Source of the DNA: Epiperipatus broadwayi
Lineage: Eukaryota > Onychophora > Udeonychophora > Euonychophora > Peripatidae
Assembly: GCA_028023455.1 (NCBI GenBank)
Contig: JAQFVV010001092.1
Span: 1 to 64,000 of the forward strand
Length of the DNA stretch: 64,000 bases
Direction: 5' to 3'
Shown here: positions 1 through 11,859 of the stretch, piece by piece
Layout of the letters: the number at the start of each line of letters is the position of its first letter
Numbering within the stretch: position 1 is the first letter of the stretch
Program-made: the position numbers and the translations under genes
The notes under the pieces: model-generated
Databases searched by the model: none
Seen by the model: the letters and a program-made list of their open reading frames with translations, nothing else
Told to the model about the DNA's origin: nothing

Positions 1-1199
1 CATCTCATTCAGGCATAGGCAAGATCGTTTTTATCATCACTGTGGCTGGCTGGAAATGGCATGATCACATCTTGGCAATTTAAACAAAGTGAGGGCAGGG
101 GCACTGGCTGGTTTGTCTACCTACTGGAACCTCTAGTAGATTGCTTCATAGTTTTTTGTGTATTATAATAATTATGATTGTTATTAAATTTTTTCATCTG
201 CTGTCTTGAATGGCGAATCCACAAAAAGTAAGAGTTCTTAAAAAAAGAACTGTATAATGCATTTTTCTTAAGAAATATCAGTAATAGTCTAGTCAGTATA
301 TGAATCTTTAGGTGGTTGGATGATTGCAGAATTCCAGAGCCAAAGTAGCAAATGACTTGGCCAGAATGGCTGCTGTAAAAAGAATGAACTGAATCCCACA
401 ACACACCTATCAGCCCCACTCCTTACCAGAACTAATTAGGCACTCCCCTGAGAAGTATGAATCAGCCAACCCTTATAATTTAGCTTATCATTCAGATTTA
501 TAATTATTCCTTTCTATTTTTCTGATTAAATTCTACATATCAGGGTTTGATATAATGTTCAATTTCCATCTTGAATACTAAGATGACTTCATTACAGATA
601 TCAATTCAAAAGAATTTCTACTTTGTAAAATAAAATAATATTTTAATTACACCATTTATTATCAAACATTTTTGCATTTTAGTCAGATTTTTTGCCAAAG
701 CAATTAACATTTAATTTTTGATTAAATTAAATTTCAGTTTCTAAAATAGCATATAATAATTAAAAAAAATAAAATATATATATACAAGTATGTTGGAACA
801 ATTACTTTAATTATTTATTTTACTAATGTGTTCTAACATGTGATCCATTTGTTCAATAAAGTTTCCTTTTCTCTATTTGAATTTTTTTCAGAGAAAAGCA
901 AAATACATAAACAGACATATACTGAAAATATATAAAAAAAAATAAAAATAAAATAAATAAATAACAAAAAAAAATGCATGAGTTTATTATATGTGTATTT
1001 TTTGTTTACATTTTTCTGTGTCAATTGAATGTTTGCTTTAGATTAATGTCTGTGTGGGTATTCTAATACTTAAACCCAACTTCCATTATTAATATAGCAC
1101 ATTTATATATTTGCTGTGCTTAATATATATAAATTTACATGTGTATTTGTTGTAATGTTCTTTACAGCAGACATTGTGCATGGATATTTGATAATGACT
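1..1199. other. AT-rich stretch, no gene seen
   Basis: No open frame with a recognisable domain. If Gypsy copy A kept its 3' LTR, it would occupy the upper part of this stretch, starting near 1205 and running to lower coordinates. I could not find a matching 5' LTR, so its extent is unknown. Confidence 0.5.
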
Positions 1200-1639
1200 G
1201 TTACAATATCCCCCCCTCTTCAATGAGACTTTTAAATGGGTATGAACTTTTAAAGTCTTAAGTTTTTATTTATACAGATATTATGAACTATACATGTGAG
1301 ATGATTTTTTAGAACTCTCTGGGTGCTATGATATGGATTTTCATGCACAAGCATTGTTTGTGCCCTTTTATTCCCTGTTGTGTTTTAATCCAGAAAGCAT
1401 TATCCCCATTGCACTCCACAATTTCAAAAGGGCCTTCATAAAGGTTAAAAATTTTTTTTACACTGGATATTTTCTGGAATGCTTGCATAAAGCATTCTGA
1501 CTATCACTCTATTACTTACCTTAAACTTGTAGTTTTGCCTGCTGTTTTTCCTTTTATTTTTTCTGAGACTCATATGGTGCATCCAGGCTTGGCCTTTTAA
1601 TTATCTAATTCCATATCAATTGCTTTGTCTCTACCCCCT

Positions 1640-2480
1640 GGAAAATTTGCCTTGAAGAGTTTTGGTACAAGTTTTCCAAAATGTAGCTATGTTGGAGGAT
1701 ATCCATGTGGATTCATATACAGACCAGTTGGAAGGAATCCTGTGGATTTGTGTACAGACCAGTTTATATAATTTAGTACATGAGGTAGCTCTTTTACCCA
1801 TTCCTTATGGTTTGTTGGTAAGTACATTCAAAACAGCCTTCCCAACTCCCACATGACTCTTTCCCAGAAATTTTTTTGGGGGTTATGGATGGACATAAGT
1901 ACATGTTTAATTCTCAACTTAGTAACCCATTTGTTCCATCTGTCCAATACAAAAAGAGTCCATAACCTGTCAGGATCATCTCTGGTTTTTCAACTGTGTT
2001 AAAATGTGAGGACTCTAGAACCTTTATAGTTTCATGTGTTGTAGTTCTTGCTAGGGGTAGGCTGCCACAAATTTGGAGAAAAGGTCATATACAATGAGTA
2101 GATATTTTTTTCTATTGAAGGGTAGCAGAGGGCTATAAAATCAATGGCCATTATTTCCGGCAAGGTGTTATTGATGATTGATTTCATTGGAGATGTGTAT
2201 GCTCTATTCAGTGTTTTTGCATGCTGTCATATTTCACATTTGTTCAATATCTTTATTATGTCCTACAGGCCAATAGAACCAGTGCTTGAGGCAATATATG
2301 GTTTTGTGGGTTCCATAATGTTCATATAATCAGTGAATGTAATCAGTGAGGAGGCCCTGAATGGATGGCGGTACCATCACTCTCCATTCATCGATGTTCT
2401 TGAATTTGGTATTATAAAATGCCTTTCTCTATCTTGTATTGACACTTCTTATCTAGGGTATGTTATCTTTCTGAGGAGAC
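1640..2480 (-). pseudogene. Gypsy integrase remnant (copy A)
   Basis: Integrase would join the cDNA to host DNA. On the minus strand, near 2160-2099, a frame reads ...IMAIDF..., carrying the first catalytic Asp in the usual hydrophobic context. Near 1900-1840 the frame NPQKNFWERVMWELGRLF holds the catalytic Glu (ERV). It is followed by the conserved EWVKELPHVLNYIN stretch, matching WVNKLPQVVCYIN in copy B. Several stops break the frame. The second Asp is not confidently placed. Non-functional. Confidence 0.75.
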
Positions 2481-2711
2481 TGAGTATACAGTCTTATGAT
2501 CCAATTTAGGTCCTTATTTTCATGCTGTCTCTTTAACATTTGATCTAGATGTTCCTCTGTACCTTTGTCCTTATCTGATGCTATGCTCATCATGTATTCT
2601 CAGGTGTTGTTGCTGTTGAGTTTGAATGGGATGACAACTGAGGATGTTAGCCACCATATTTTCAGCTCCTTTTTGTTTCACCATATAATTAAACTCTTGG
2701 AGAAACAAACT

Positions 2712-3800
2712 CTACTGAACTAGTTGGCTATTAGTGAGATTGCTCTGATTTAAAAATTGAAGACTCTTGTGGTCCATGATTACTATCATTTTGGATTGTA
2801 GTAGCATAGGGTAAAATTTTTCAAATGTCCATATGATTGCAAGGGCTTCTTTTTCTGTAACTGTGTAATTAGGTTCAGGTCCTTTCAACAACCTGCTTAT
2901 TAAGTACAGGACCACTACCTAACTATCCTGCTGAACTTGGGATAGGGTAATGCTCAGTCCAATGCACTGCTATCAGTTTGGAGTATAAAGGGTTTGTCGA
3001 AGTCTGGGTATGCCAGCACCACTTGTTTTATAAAAAAATTTAATCTCAGTGAATGCTTCCTTTTGTTTGATGGTCCAGTTCCAATGGGTATCTTTTCTTC
3101 ATAGTCTTAGTAAAGATTTGGTCAGCAATTTTTTTGCAGTATCTGTTGTAAAAGTTGCATAGTCCTAAAAAGATTAAAGGTGGTTTCATGTTTTAGGTAC
3201 AGGGATCAGTAATTGCACTAATTTTATCAGGGTGGGGTTTGATTCCCATTCGTCCCACCAAATGACAGAAAAATTCTATCTCCTAAGAGATCAACATACT
3301 CTTTTTAGGTTGATTTTGATTCCTTTAGCTTTGCATTCTGCAAAAAATAGTTGTAAGTGTTCTTTCAGTGACGTGGATGCTACCATGATGTTGTCCACAT
3401 ATATTGTTAAAATTTTCTTGGTCCAGACATCATAACAAACCTGCACCACTATTAACTAAGCTGAAGAGCATTTGATTAAATTGTATGTGTGGCCTCCTTA
3501 TCTAAAAACTGTGTATTTGTGATCTGTGTGGTGTAATTCTATCTGCCAGTAGCTAGCTGTTAAGTCGAATGTGGAAAATATTATTTTGTTTTTAAAGTTC
3601 ATGAGTAATTCTTGCATACAGGGTGGAATAATATAATCTGGTATTGTAGCCCTGTTAAGCTGGTGTGCATCATGGTATAACTGTATGGATCCATGTTTTT
3701 TCTGACCACCACTAGGGGGTTACAGTATGAGGAAAAACATTTATCAATAATGCCCCATTTCAACATTTGTTCCAGCTGTTTCTCCATCTCCTTCTTAAAT
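2712..3800 (-). pseudogene. Gypsy RT and RNase H remnant (copy A)
   Basis: The RT N-terminal motif is at 3787-3599 (WGIIDKCFSSYCNPLVVVRK). The catalytic box, at 3390-3401, reads YVDN where active enzymes have YxDD, so the second Asp is lost. RNase H follows: TDSSALD near 2965 with a conserved Asp, then SRLLKGPEPNYTVTEKEALA and IVIMDHKSLQFL at about 2880-2745. The order and spacing are those of Ty3/Gypsy Pol. Frameshifts separate the pieces, and the YVDN change alone would abolish polymerase activity. Confidence 0.85.
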
Positions 3801-4088
3801 TTGTGTGGTATGAGATAGAATTGCGCTTGAAATGGTTCTCCTGGTTTTAATCTGATTCTTTGTTTATATCCTTTAATGAGCTGGGACTATCAGAGAATAT
3901 GTTTTTATAAATATGAAGCATAGATTTGAGTTTATTTGTCTCAGTGGCAAAAGTCAGTTTTGCTCCATTTGCCTTTTCTTCCATAAGCTCCATGTCCAAT
4001 TGGTCATACAACATGCCTCAGTATCATCATGTAAATGGGTTTTTTGCATTTTGATTTGTTTGTCATTACACACTACAAGCCAATGTTC

Positions 4089-4430
4089 TTAATCTAAATG
4101 CATCTGTTTTTGTGCAAGAAGGAACCCAACAGAACTTTCATGGATAAGACTGGTCATTATTAAGAACACTTGGTATACCATCTTATACTGTATATGCATC
4201 TGTATCCAAATTTTCTTACGCAGAAGTTTCGCTTTCCAGTTGTTTGCTAAAGTTATTTGCACCATCTTAAAAGGCAAGATTTCTATGTGCAGGTTTTTTG
4301 TTAAAATCTGGTGGTATAGGTCTTCTGATATTACAGATATTTGACTGCCTGAATCCAGCATGGCTGTGACTTCAAATCCGTATATTGTCAGACTGATCTC
4401 AGAACAACTTTGTGGAGCATATTCAGGCAC
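4089..4430 (-). pseudogene. Gypsy retropepsin-like aspartic protease (copy A)
   Basis: An open frame of 113 codons contains AMLDSGSQISVIS, the DSG active-site motif of retroviral-type proteases in its usual hydrophobic context. A second conserved block, VFLIMTSLIHESSVG, follows about 60 residues later. Copy B has matching blocks (NALVDSGS and VFLIMPSLIHEA). It lies between the Gag and RT remnants, as expected. The active-site residues are intact, but the rest of the Pol polyprotein is broken. Confidence 0.85.
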
Positions 4431-4439
4431 TCTATTTTC

Positions 4440-5310
4440 CTATGAACATATCAAATTTGATATTTCTTTGTCCATATTAGTCCATGGTTTTACAATGTAG
4501 TCATAGTACTCTTTGTTTGTATTCTGGCTCATGTGATTGGTATGTTTATCTTTCTATACATTTGCTGATAGCTTATATTGTTGGCTTATGTCTACATCAT
4601 TTAATAATTTGCCCAGTTGTTGCACAGAATTCCTATTTGTGGTGAATACCATTTGTTGAACATGGAGTGGCAGATTACAGTGGATTATCCTGATAATTTG
4701 CTCCTCTGATATGTGGCATGTGTGCTGGCTGCTTACCTCCTGAAAAATTTTGAGTAATATTTGCTAGTATTCCCTTTATATTTTTCCTGCATGACTTGGT
4801 ACAGGATCATGTCTTGGAACTGTTCACTCCAAAAGCTCTTTAACAATACATTTTATAATCCTTGAATGTTTTGAGAAGGTGGAATAAGGATTAACACCAT
4901 GTTTGAGCATCACCAGGCAATTGCCAGATTACCAAAGTCATTAATTTGGTTCACTTGGAAATATCTTTCCAAGCTTTTAATATTCTTGATAGAAGCTTCA
5001 TCTGTTTGTCCCTCAAATATCTTTATCTTTAAAAATTTGTTTATATTGCACAGGTTAGGTTGTCCCTTTTTTCTTTAGTGCATCTCATTATTAATGCTAT
5101 GAACTAAAGTTATTCTTGCATCCTTTCCCTTTTTCATGCTATGATATCTTGTTTTGATTTCCTTTGATATTTCACATTTGAAATCATTCATTCTTTGATT
5201 CATGTATGCTGTGTTTTCTGAGAGTTGTTGTCTCCATTCATTTTTCTGCTGAGGTATTCTGGCCTTTTTTGTTTTATGTTCAATAAAATTTCTTTCATCA
5301 TGGTCCACAT
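4440..5310 (-). pseudogene. Gypsy Gag-like remnant (copy A)
   Basis: The 5' part (5308-5075, minus) is an open 77-codon, charged, coiled-coil-like segment. A frame near 5020-4930 reads IFEGQTDEASIKNIKSLERY, typical of the start of a retrotransposon capsid domain. Further on, the frame SEEQIIRIIHCNLPLHVQQM (about 4710-4650) aligns with SEPQIVRIIRHNLPCYIKQV in copy B. Several stops are present. No CCHC zinc knuckle was seen. Confidence 0.7.
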
Positions 5311-5359
5311 TAAAACACAGTATCAGTATTCTTTATTCAGGAGTTACAGTATGCCTAAA

Positions 5360-5360
<1 letters not shown>

Positions 5361-5442
<82 letters not shown>
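5361..5442. repeat. (CT)n-(AT)n compound microsatellite
   Basis: About 40 bp of CT dinucleotides with one interruption run directly into about 41 bp of AT dinucleotides. Confidence 0.97.
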
Positions 5443-5446
<4 letters not shown>

Positions 5447-7640
5447 ACCAGTCCTCTGGTTGAAATATTATATTATTTATTGGATTTATAAGTCTTTATT
5501 TTTTTGTTTTTATATATATATATATATAGTTACTGATCAGTTAACTACACAATCTGTAATAGCAGCTATTTTTATTATTAAATTATTTTTAAATATGCAG
5601 TACACCACACACCTAACCCTGCATTATTATAATCACTAATTATTTGTCTTTTGTATGCCCTGTTCTAATTATTCTGCCTTTTTTTACCTACATCTATTTA
5701 TCACTGAAAAAAAATCAATTTAACATTCGAATCTTTAATTCATTACGCTAGTATTCAACACACTATTTTATTTTACTTACTTTCCTCTTTTTAAAACAAA
5801 AGAAAACAAAAAAAAAAACAAATTGAACTATAAGTTATTTTAAATCGTTTTGAAACTTTAATTTGTTACACCAGTATTTAACACTATTTTATTTTACTTT
5901 TTTACACAACAACCCCCCCCCCCCCAACAAATTCAAGTATAAGTTATTTTAAAATATTACACTATGTTTGAAAAACAGGTTTTACCTAAACCTAAAATGT
6001 CTATTTTCTCTCTCTTTTTTTCAAAACAAAACAAAAACAACAAATTCAACTGTAAGTTATTTTAAAATATTACACTATAATAACTTATTACTTTTATTTG
6101 TAGTAACTTCATGCTGAAATCCTCCAACCTACTTTTCTCCAACTCATTCATTTAATAATTTTTCTAAACTTTATTTTTATTTCAGTTGCACATTATGGCA
6201 ACTTTATTTATCTAATAAAATGTTAGCGATTCAGCTTAAAATGAAAGTTGTTAAGCAATTATTAAGATAAAGAAATCTGTACTCTATATAAAAAAATATT
6301 AAACTTCAATATAGTACATGTATAATTATTTAAAATAAATTCTAAGTCTATTTTACTTATAACAGTATATTTATAGAATATACTGTGTGCATTTGATTTA
6401 TTGCTAACAATTTGATTCATAAATATATCTTAAATATCCATCGCTACAAAGAATAAAACTATCATATTGTCTCTGCAGATTACTGAGTAATATATTCTTA
6501 AATTATCTAAGAATAGCTTTAAAAATATATAGAGCAAGCTAAGCATGTTCATTTGTTTGACCTGTTAATTACATTATACACATATTTTAAAAAAACTAAC
6601 AATAGAGTTTTATATATCCCCTTTTATATAGAGTCAACATTTCATTTAGTTTTTACTTACAACTACGTTAAGTTTATATAGACATTTGGCAAGTAAATTA
6701 TTTTTACCATAATTTACACATTTCTAATTTAACTTGTTCTTTCCCTAATCATACCATTTTTATATTTAAACCACATTGGTGCCAGTTTTACTGTACTGGA
6801 AAATTACTTCCCTGTGGAATTCTGCTCTGAATCTTGCACTGAGCATGAAGTGATCAAGATTTATCAGGAAAAGAAATGGATACCAATTTAACCAATTGAC
6901 TGTTCTACAATATATTGGTACTTCCAGCTAAACTGATAGAAAGAGTGAATTGACAATTAAAAACCCATTTGGTTAATATCCTTCTCGAATGACTGAATGT
7001 GTAGGCCCTATGGTAAGTACACATCTTTGAAAAGTCTATTATTAATAGCTTTGCATGACATTTCTAGAAAATAATAAAAAATGAATACCCCCCCCCCCAG
7101 AAGAATATGTAATACCATAAAAATTGTGGAGCATGGGAATAAGATTTAACACCCTGGTAGAGCGATATCCTGTGTGGCTAGCTCAGTCAGCTCTACATCT
7201 ATGGTCTTCAATAGGTAAGTTAAATGGTTATAATAGGTATGTGATTGATAAAAAAAAGAGTACATTTTATCAAATAAATAATAATACAAAGACAAAACCA
7301 ATTTAATAATATGATTAAATATTTATTTAATCCCAAATACCTACCACCGTTTCATACTTAAAATGATATAATAAAAAATATAAATGAATCATTACCACAA
7401 ACCTGTATATAGATTTGATGCATTGAAATAGATAAAATATAAATACAATTTTAAATAAATAAAAAAAATCCCTAAAGCTATTTACAATGTTTCATAATAA
7501 ATGGAAGTGGTCCAAGTTTTTTACCCTGTTGAAATAAGCTATACTTTGTGTGCTTTGATATATACTTCTCAGATAAAAGATTTTCAGTTATATAGGCATA
7601 CACTTCTACTCAGAGCCAGATGTTGGAATTATTTCTAAAA
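5443..7640. other. AT-rich spacer between two Gypsy copies
   Basis: It should hold the 5' LTRs of copies A and B if they survive, but I could not match either by eye. It contains a degenerate tandem repeat (5725-6085) and homopolymer C runs at about 5913 and 7087. No coding signal was recognised. Confidence 0.6.
5725..6085. repeat. Degenerate tandem repeat, period about 110-123 bp, three copies
   Basis: The block AAATTxAACTxTAAGTTATTTTAAA recurs near 5819, 5929 and 6042. Its partner block CTTTAATT...TTACxxxAGTATT...ACTATTTTATTTTACT recurs at about 5733 and 5856. Spacers contain A-rich and C-rich runs that vary in length, which explains the irregular period. Confidence 0.75.
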
Positions 7641-7649
7641 ACTAGACTA

Positions 7650-7781
7650 GAAGATAAATAAGAATCTCAAAAATATATAGAAGAAGATAAAGAAGAAGCT
7701 CAAAAATTGAGAGAAGAAGATAGGGAATAATCTCAAAAATTGAGAGAAGAAGATAGGGAATAATCTCAGAAGTTTAGAGCT
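7650..7781 (+). repeat. Four tandem 33-bp units encoding a hendecad coiled coil
   Basis: Four in-register 33-bp units start with GAAGAT at 7650, 7683, 7716 and 7749. Each encodes an 11-residue pattern of the type EDREESQKLRE. Eleven-residue periodicity is the hendecad form of a coiled coil. Three of the four units carry an in-frame TAA, two of them at the same position, so the stop predates the last unit duplication or was homogenised. It is the N-terminal part of the copy B Gag region. Confidence 0.85.
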
Positions 7782-9613
7782 AAATTTCAAAGGAATTTTG
7801 AAAAAATGGATGCTAATTTGAAAGATACTGAAGCATGGTATAATAACTCAAGGTTAAATTTTAAGGAAACTTATAAAAACTGAACAGAATATACAATGTC
7901 AGTTAGATAAAGTTAAATTGAGTGCCCAGAAGTCAGAGAAAGGAATACAAAATATGAAACAGGAGTGTCAGGGCCAATATAAAATATTATTAAATAAATT
8001 AGAAAGTTTGGTAATAACATCCAATAATAGAGTTGAGGTATATAAGGATCAGGTAAAAGAGTTAACCAATAAGCTAGAGGAACAAAGAACAGATCAGGAC
8101 AAGGTGATACAAAGAGTTGAAAATAAATTTATTCAAATGGAGAAAAGAAGTAGATAGTTGGAAAAATGAGATTAATGACAAAGCTAAATTACCCTTGCAG
8201 AGTTTTGCCAGTGAAGTGGAGATAGTTAAGGATAAAGTGGAGGAAAGTATATCCAAAAAGGTGGAAGAGAAAATGGAACAAAAGATATCAGAAGTATTAG
8301 AAGAGGTCCAACAACAATTTAGACAATTAGAGCTAAATTCAGATCACAAAGTCTATAAGATAGAATCAAGGTTAGAAGAGGTAAACCATCAGATTGAAGG
8401 TTATATTAGTCAGGTTAGTCAGGAGATCCAAAGTATTAAAGTACAGCCTAATTCTAGTCTAAATATTTTAAAAGGAGTGATGCAAGAAAAGTTAAGAGAG
8501 ATGGAGGACATATATCAGAGATTAAATAATTGCACAGAGAAAGTAAAAGATACTGTTAGTGGGCCTGCAAGAAAATGTAATACTGACCAGGAGAGAGTTA
8601 GAAATGTAGACTTAGAGTGTCAATATGATAAGTCAGAAATAGCAAGGTTGATGAGAGGAAAAGAAAGTGGCAATTTCAGAATAGGAAATAATGAGGATAG
8701 TTTTAGGAGGGAATCCTTAACTGATACTAAGGAAAAATTTATTGAGCATAATAATTGTTGTCAAAACCCAGATGTACATTATCCAAAAGAGCAGAGATGG
8801 ATAGGCTCTGAGAAATTAGAACAAGACAGAGACAGGAATTTTTATAATCTGGACAATCAGAGTTCATTACCTTTAAGGGTCTTGCAGGTAAATATGTTTA
8901 AGGGGGAAATTTGGAAAACCCCTATGAATATCTGCAGAGCCTTGAGGGTCTATTTGCTTTGTGTGGATTATCAGAGGAGGAGAAGATTGCGATTGCAAGC
9001 AATCACTTATGTTTTGCATCAAGGGATTGGTGGTAGTCCATGTTTGACAAGCCCCAAACCTTTGATGACTTTTAAGTATTTGATCTTGGTGAGTTTCTGG
9101 GGAGAGGACCACCAAGATAACATTAGGTATCAGGTATCACAAGAAAAGTATAATGCACATAAGGTTAGCTACACACAATTTTTCAGGAACCAGGCAGTTA
9201 AGCTAAAGACTTTAACAGCTTATCCCCTATCAGAGCCTCAAATAGTAAGGATTATCAGGCACAACCTGCCATGCTATATAAAGCAGGTCCTGATTGCTGC
9301 CAATCACCACATGATCATTGATACAGTAGAAATCCTGGATTCACTAGAGGCAAGTGACAAAAATTTAGAGAATAGAATAAAGGCCAGTAGGGAATCTCAT
9401 CCTACTATGAATCATGTACATGTGTTGGCCATACCACCATATAGTAAGAGAAGAATATATAGGGATAGGAATAGAATATATAATGGGGGTAATCAGTATA
9501 TTAATAGGCATAGCTTTAAAAGGTATATGAATGATAATCAGCCATCCACTGTAAGATGCGAACAATCCCAAAATGGTGTATCAATCAAAAAGAATATGGT
9601 GGCATTAAACTAA
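7782..9613 (+). pseudogene. Gypsy Gag-like protein with long coiled coil (copy B)
   Basis: The reading frame is open at 7918-8157, then shifts frame, and continues open from about 8117 to 9613 (498 codons); the apparent ATG at 8117 is only an effect of the frameshift. The first 150 residues of the longer frame are charged and heptad-like (EESISKKVEEKMEQKISEVL). Residues of about 255-415 look like a retrotransposon capsid domain, including SYTQFFRNQAVKLKTL and SEPQIVRIIRHNLP. A basic tail (about 440-475) may bind nucleic acid, with no CCHC knuckle. The unusual size of the coiled-coil half is notable. Confidence 0.75.
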
Positions 9614-10194
9614 GTAGGACCTTACAGGATCATTCCTCACTTTGTGTCCCTATTCTCAGTAAACTGGGGAACATGATGTTTTATATGATGAATAATATTG
9701 ATCTTGATATTGACTACCTGGAACTGAGTAGAATAATTGAACCCCCTATTTTATATCAGTATCCACTTATCAAAATTACCATAGCAGAGGTTATTATAAA
9801 TGCACTTGTAGATTCAGGCAGTTAGGCCTCTATTATATCTCATGATATGTATTTAAAAATCAGTAAGGTTAACCAGGATATTCCTATTTTAGCCTTAAGG
9901 GTTATCCAAGTAACCTTAGCTAATGGGAGAAAGTTGAAACTATTTAATAAACAAGTTTATCTTACCTTAGAAATTGATTCAAATAGTTTTGAACATGTCT
10001 TTTTAATTATGCCCAGTTTAATTCATGAAGCCATTATCAGATCTGACTTCATGACTCTTAACAATTGTATAGTCAATTATCATGATAAGACTTTTAAATG
10101 CCATGAGAAAGTTTTTCCATTTCCTGTTAATTTTATTGGGCAGACAAGTCAATTACTAACTGTACAGGAAATTTCAATTAATGTTAATATTTGA
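9614..10194 (+). pseudogene. Gypsy protease remnant (copy B)
   Basis: The frame open to 9825 ends in NALVDSGS followed directly by a TAG stop at 9823-9825, where copy A has Gln (DSGSQ). A CAG to TAG transition explains the break. The frame resumes at 9826 (ASIISHDMY) and continues through VFLIMPSLIHEA to 10194, giving an otherwise complete retropepsin-like domain with an intact DSG triad. Confidence 0.8.
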
Positions 10195-11110
10195 ATTAAG
10201 TTGGAGGGTTCATGTATTACTGATACACAATACTATGAAGCATTATTCCAATTGTTGTTACAGTTCAGGCATATATTTTCAAAAATACCTGGCATCTTAG
10301 AAGGATATGTTCACCAAATCAAATTGAGGAATAATGGACCATTTCAGCAAAAGACTTATACTACCCCATACCAATACCAGGCCAAGGTGGATCAGCAAAT
10401 TCAAAAGATGATAGAATGGCAAATCATTAGGCCATGTCCTTCTTCTTATGTCAATCCCCTCATTATAGTTAAAAAGAAAGATGGAACAGTCAGGGTCTGC
10501 CTGGATGCTCACCAATTAAACTGCCATACTATCCCATAGCAAGACATACCATCACCAGTACAGGAACTTTTGACCAAGTTTAAAGGGAGAGCCAGATTTT
10601 CCATATTTGACCTTACAGCCAGCTATTGGAAAATTCCACTCCATAGTTCTGATCAAAAGTACACCGCATTTCGGTATAAGGGCCAATCTTATATTTTTTA
10701 AAGGATGCCCTTTGGTTTGAGAAATAGTGGGGCTGGCCTTATCAGATGCCTAAATATAGTCCTCTCAAAAGAACTTCAAGACAAATTGATCATGGACATT
10801 GATGATATAGTCATTGCTTCAAGCACATGGTAGATCACATGCATCATTTATCTCTTTTCTTACAGGAGTGTTCCAGATGTAATATCAAGAGAAATTTAGA
10901 AAAATGTACATTATCAGCCCATGAGATTACCTTTTTAGGACATTTAATTTCTCAGGAATTAAACCCCATCCAGAGAAAATTTTAGCAATACAGAACTTTC
11001 CAATTCCAAAGACCAGGAAACATTTGAGGTCATTTTTGGGACTGTGTAATTATTACCATAGATTTTATATAGATTTTTCTGCTGATACAATTCATTTATC
11101 AATTTTATTA
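10195..11110 (+). pseudogene. Gypsy reverse transcriptase remnant (copy B)
   Basis: An open frame at 10201-10539 contains IEWQIIRPCPSSYVNPLIIV and KKKDGTVRVCLDAHQLN, the classical N-terminal RT motifs. After a TAG stop come ARFSIFDLTASYWKIPL and RMPFGLRNSGAG. The catalytic box at 10795-10806 reads DIDD, so the Tyr is replaced by Asp while both catalytic Asp codons remain. Frameshifts follow near 10830. The thumb/connection motif FLGHLISQEL is at about 10930-10960. Confidence 0.88.
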
Positions 11111-11199
11111 AAAAAAATGAAAGGTGAAAGTGGACTCAGGATCATGCTTTAGAATTTCAGGCTATAAAAGTCAATTTTCTAAAAACAGTAATTCTAGCT

Positions 11200-11530
11200 T
11201 ACCCTAATTTTAACAGAGTATTTTATCTACAAACCGACAGCAGTGGGTTTGGTCTAGGTGTCATTTTATACCAATTAAGTGATAGTGGGAAGCCCAGGGT
11301 TTTATATTTTTTAAGTAGGCATCTTAGGGGGGCTGAATTAAATTACACTACAAAAAAAAGCTTTAGCCATGGTATTGGGGTTCTAAAAGTTAAGACAATT
11401 TTTATTGGGTTAAGAGGTTATTGTACTCTCAAACCACCATAGCTTAGAGTTTATAAATAGAAGCTACTTAAATAATGAGAGATTAGTGAGGCAGAGCCTT
11501 TATTTACAGTAATTTAAGTACAAAATTATA
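11200..11530 (+). pseudogene. Gypsy RNase H remnant (copy B)
   Basis: FYLQTDSSGFGLGVILYQ carries the first conserved Asp. It is followed by RVLYFLSRHLRGAELNYT, a frameshift in an A run at about 11350, and VLSNHHSLEFINRSYL. The order matches Ty3/Gypsy RNase H downstream of RT. Confidence 0.82.
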
Positions 11531-11859
11531 TAGTGTCTTGGTAGGGATAATGTTATTGCTGATACACTTAGCCATCATTCTGTTGCCATCAATTACCAAG
11601 ATGCCAGTGCAGATAATATTGTGGTTGTGATTTATTCCCTTCATTAGAAAATTAAATAGTTTAGGATTATCAAAATTTAGAAGTATTGCAATAGCAAGAA
11701 GCTAGGCTTAAAAGATTATAGATTTATTGGGGGACCTGGTCAGATTATCTAAAAATAATAATTTTGCAATCAGAATTAGGGAAGGATAATTTTGCAATCA
11801 GAATTAGAGAAGGATATAAAATGAATAATGATATATTTATGAAAAAATGAAGAAAGGGA

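Larger units (their letters stand above)
1200..5310 (-). mobile_element. Ty3/Gypsy LTR retrotransposon, decayed (copy A)
   Basis: On the minus strand the domains occur in Gypsy order: Gag-like (about 5308-4440), aspartic protease (4430-4089), reverse transcriptase (about 3800-3040), RNase H (about 2990-2712) and integrase (about 2480-1640). A polypurine tract, GAAGAGGGGGG, lies at 1210-1221 (minus) and is followed by TGTAACAG, a plausible 3' LTR start. Stops and frameshifts are frequent throughout. Protein similarity to copy B at 7.65-12.9 kb shows the two are one lineage. No LTR pair was found by eye, so the outer limits are approximate. Confidence 0.85.

Noticed and set aside
7155-7210. tRNA-like box A (TAGCTCAGTCAG) on plus near 7178.
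   Set aside because: No box B at a suitable distance and no acceptor pairing; probably chance or a very old SINE fragment.
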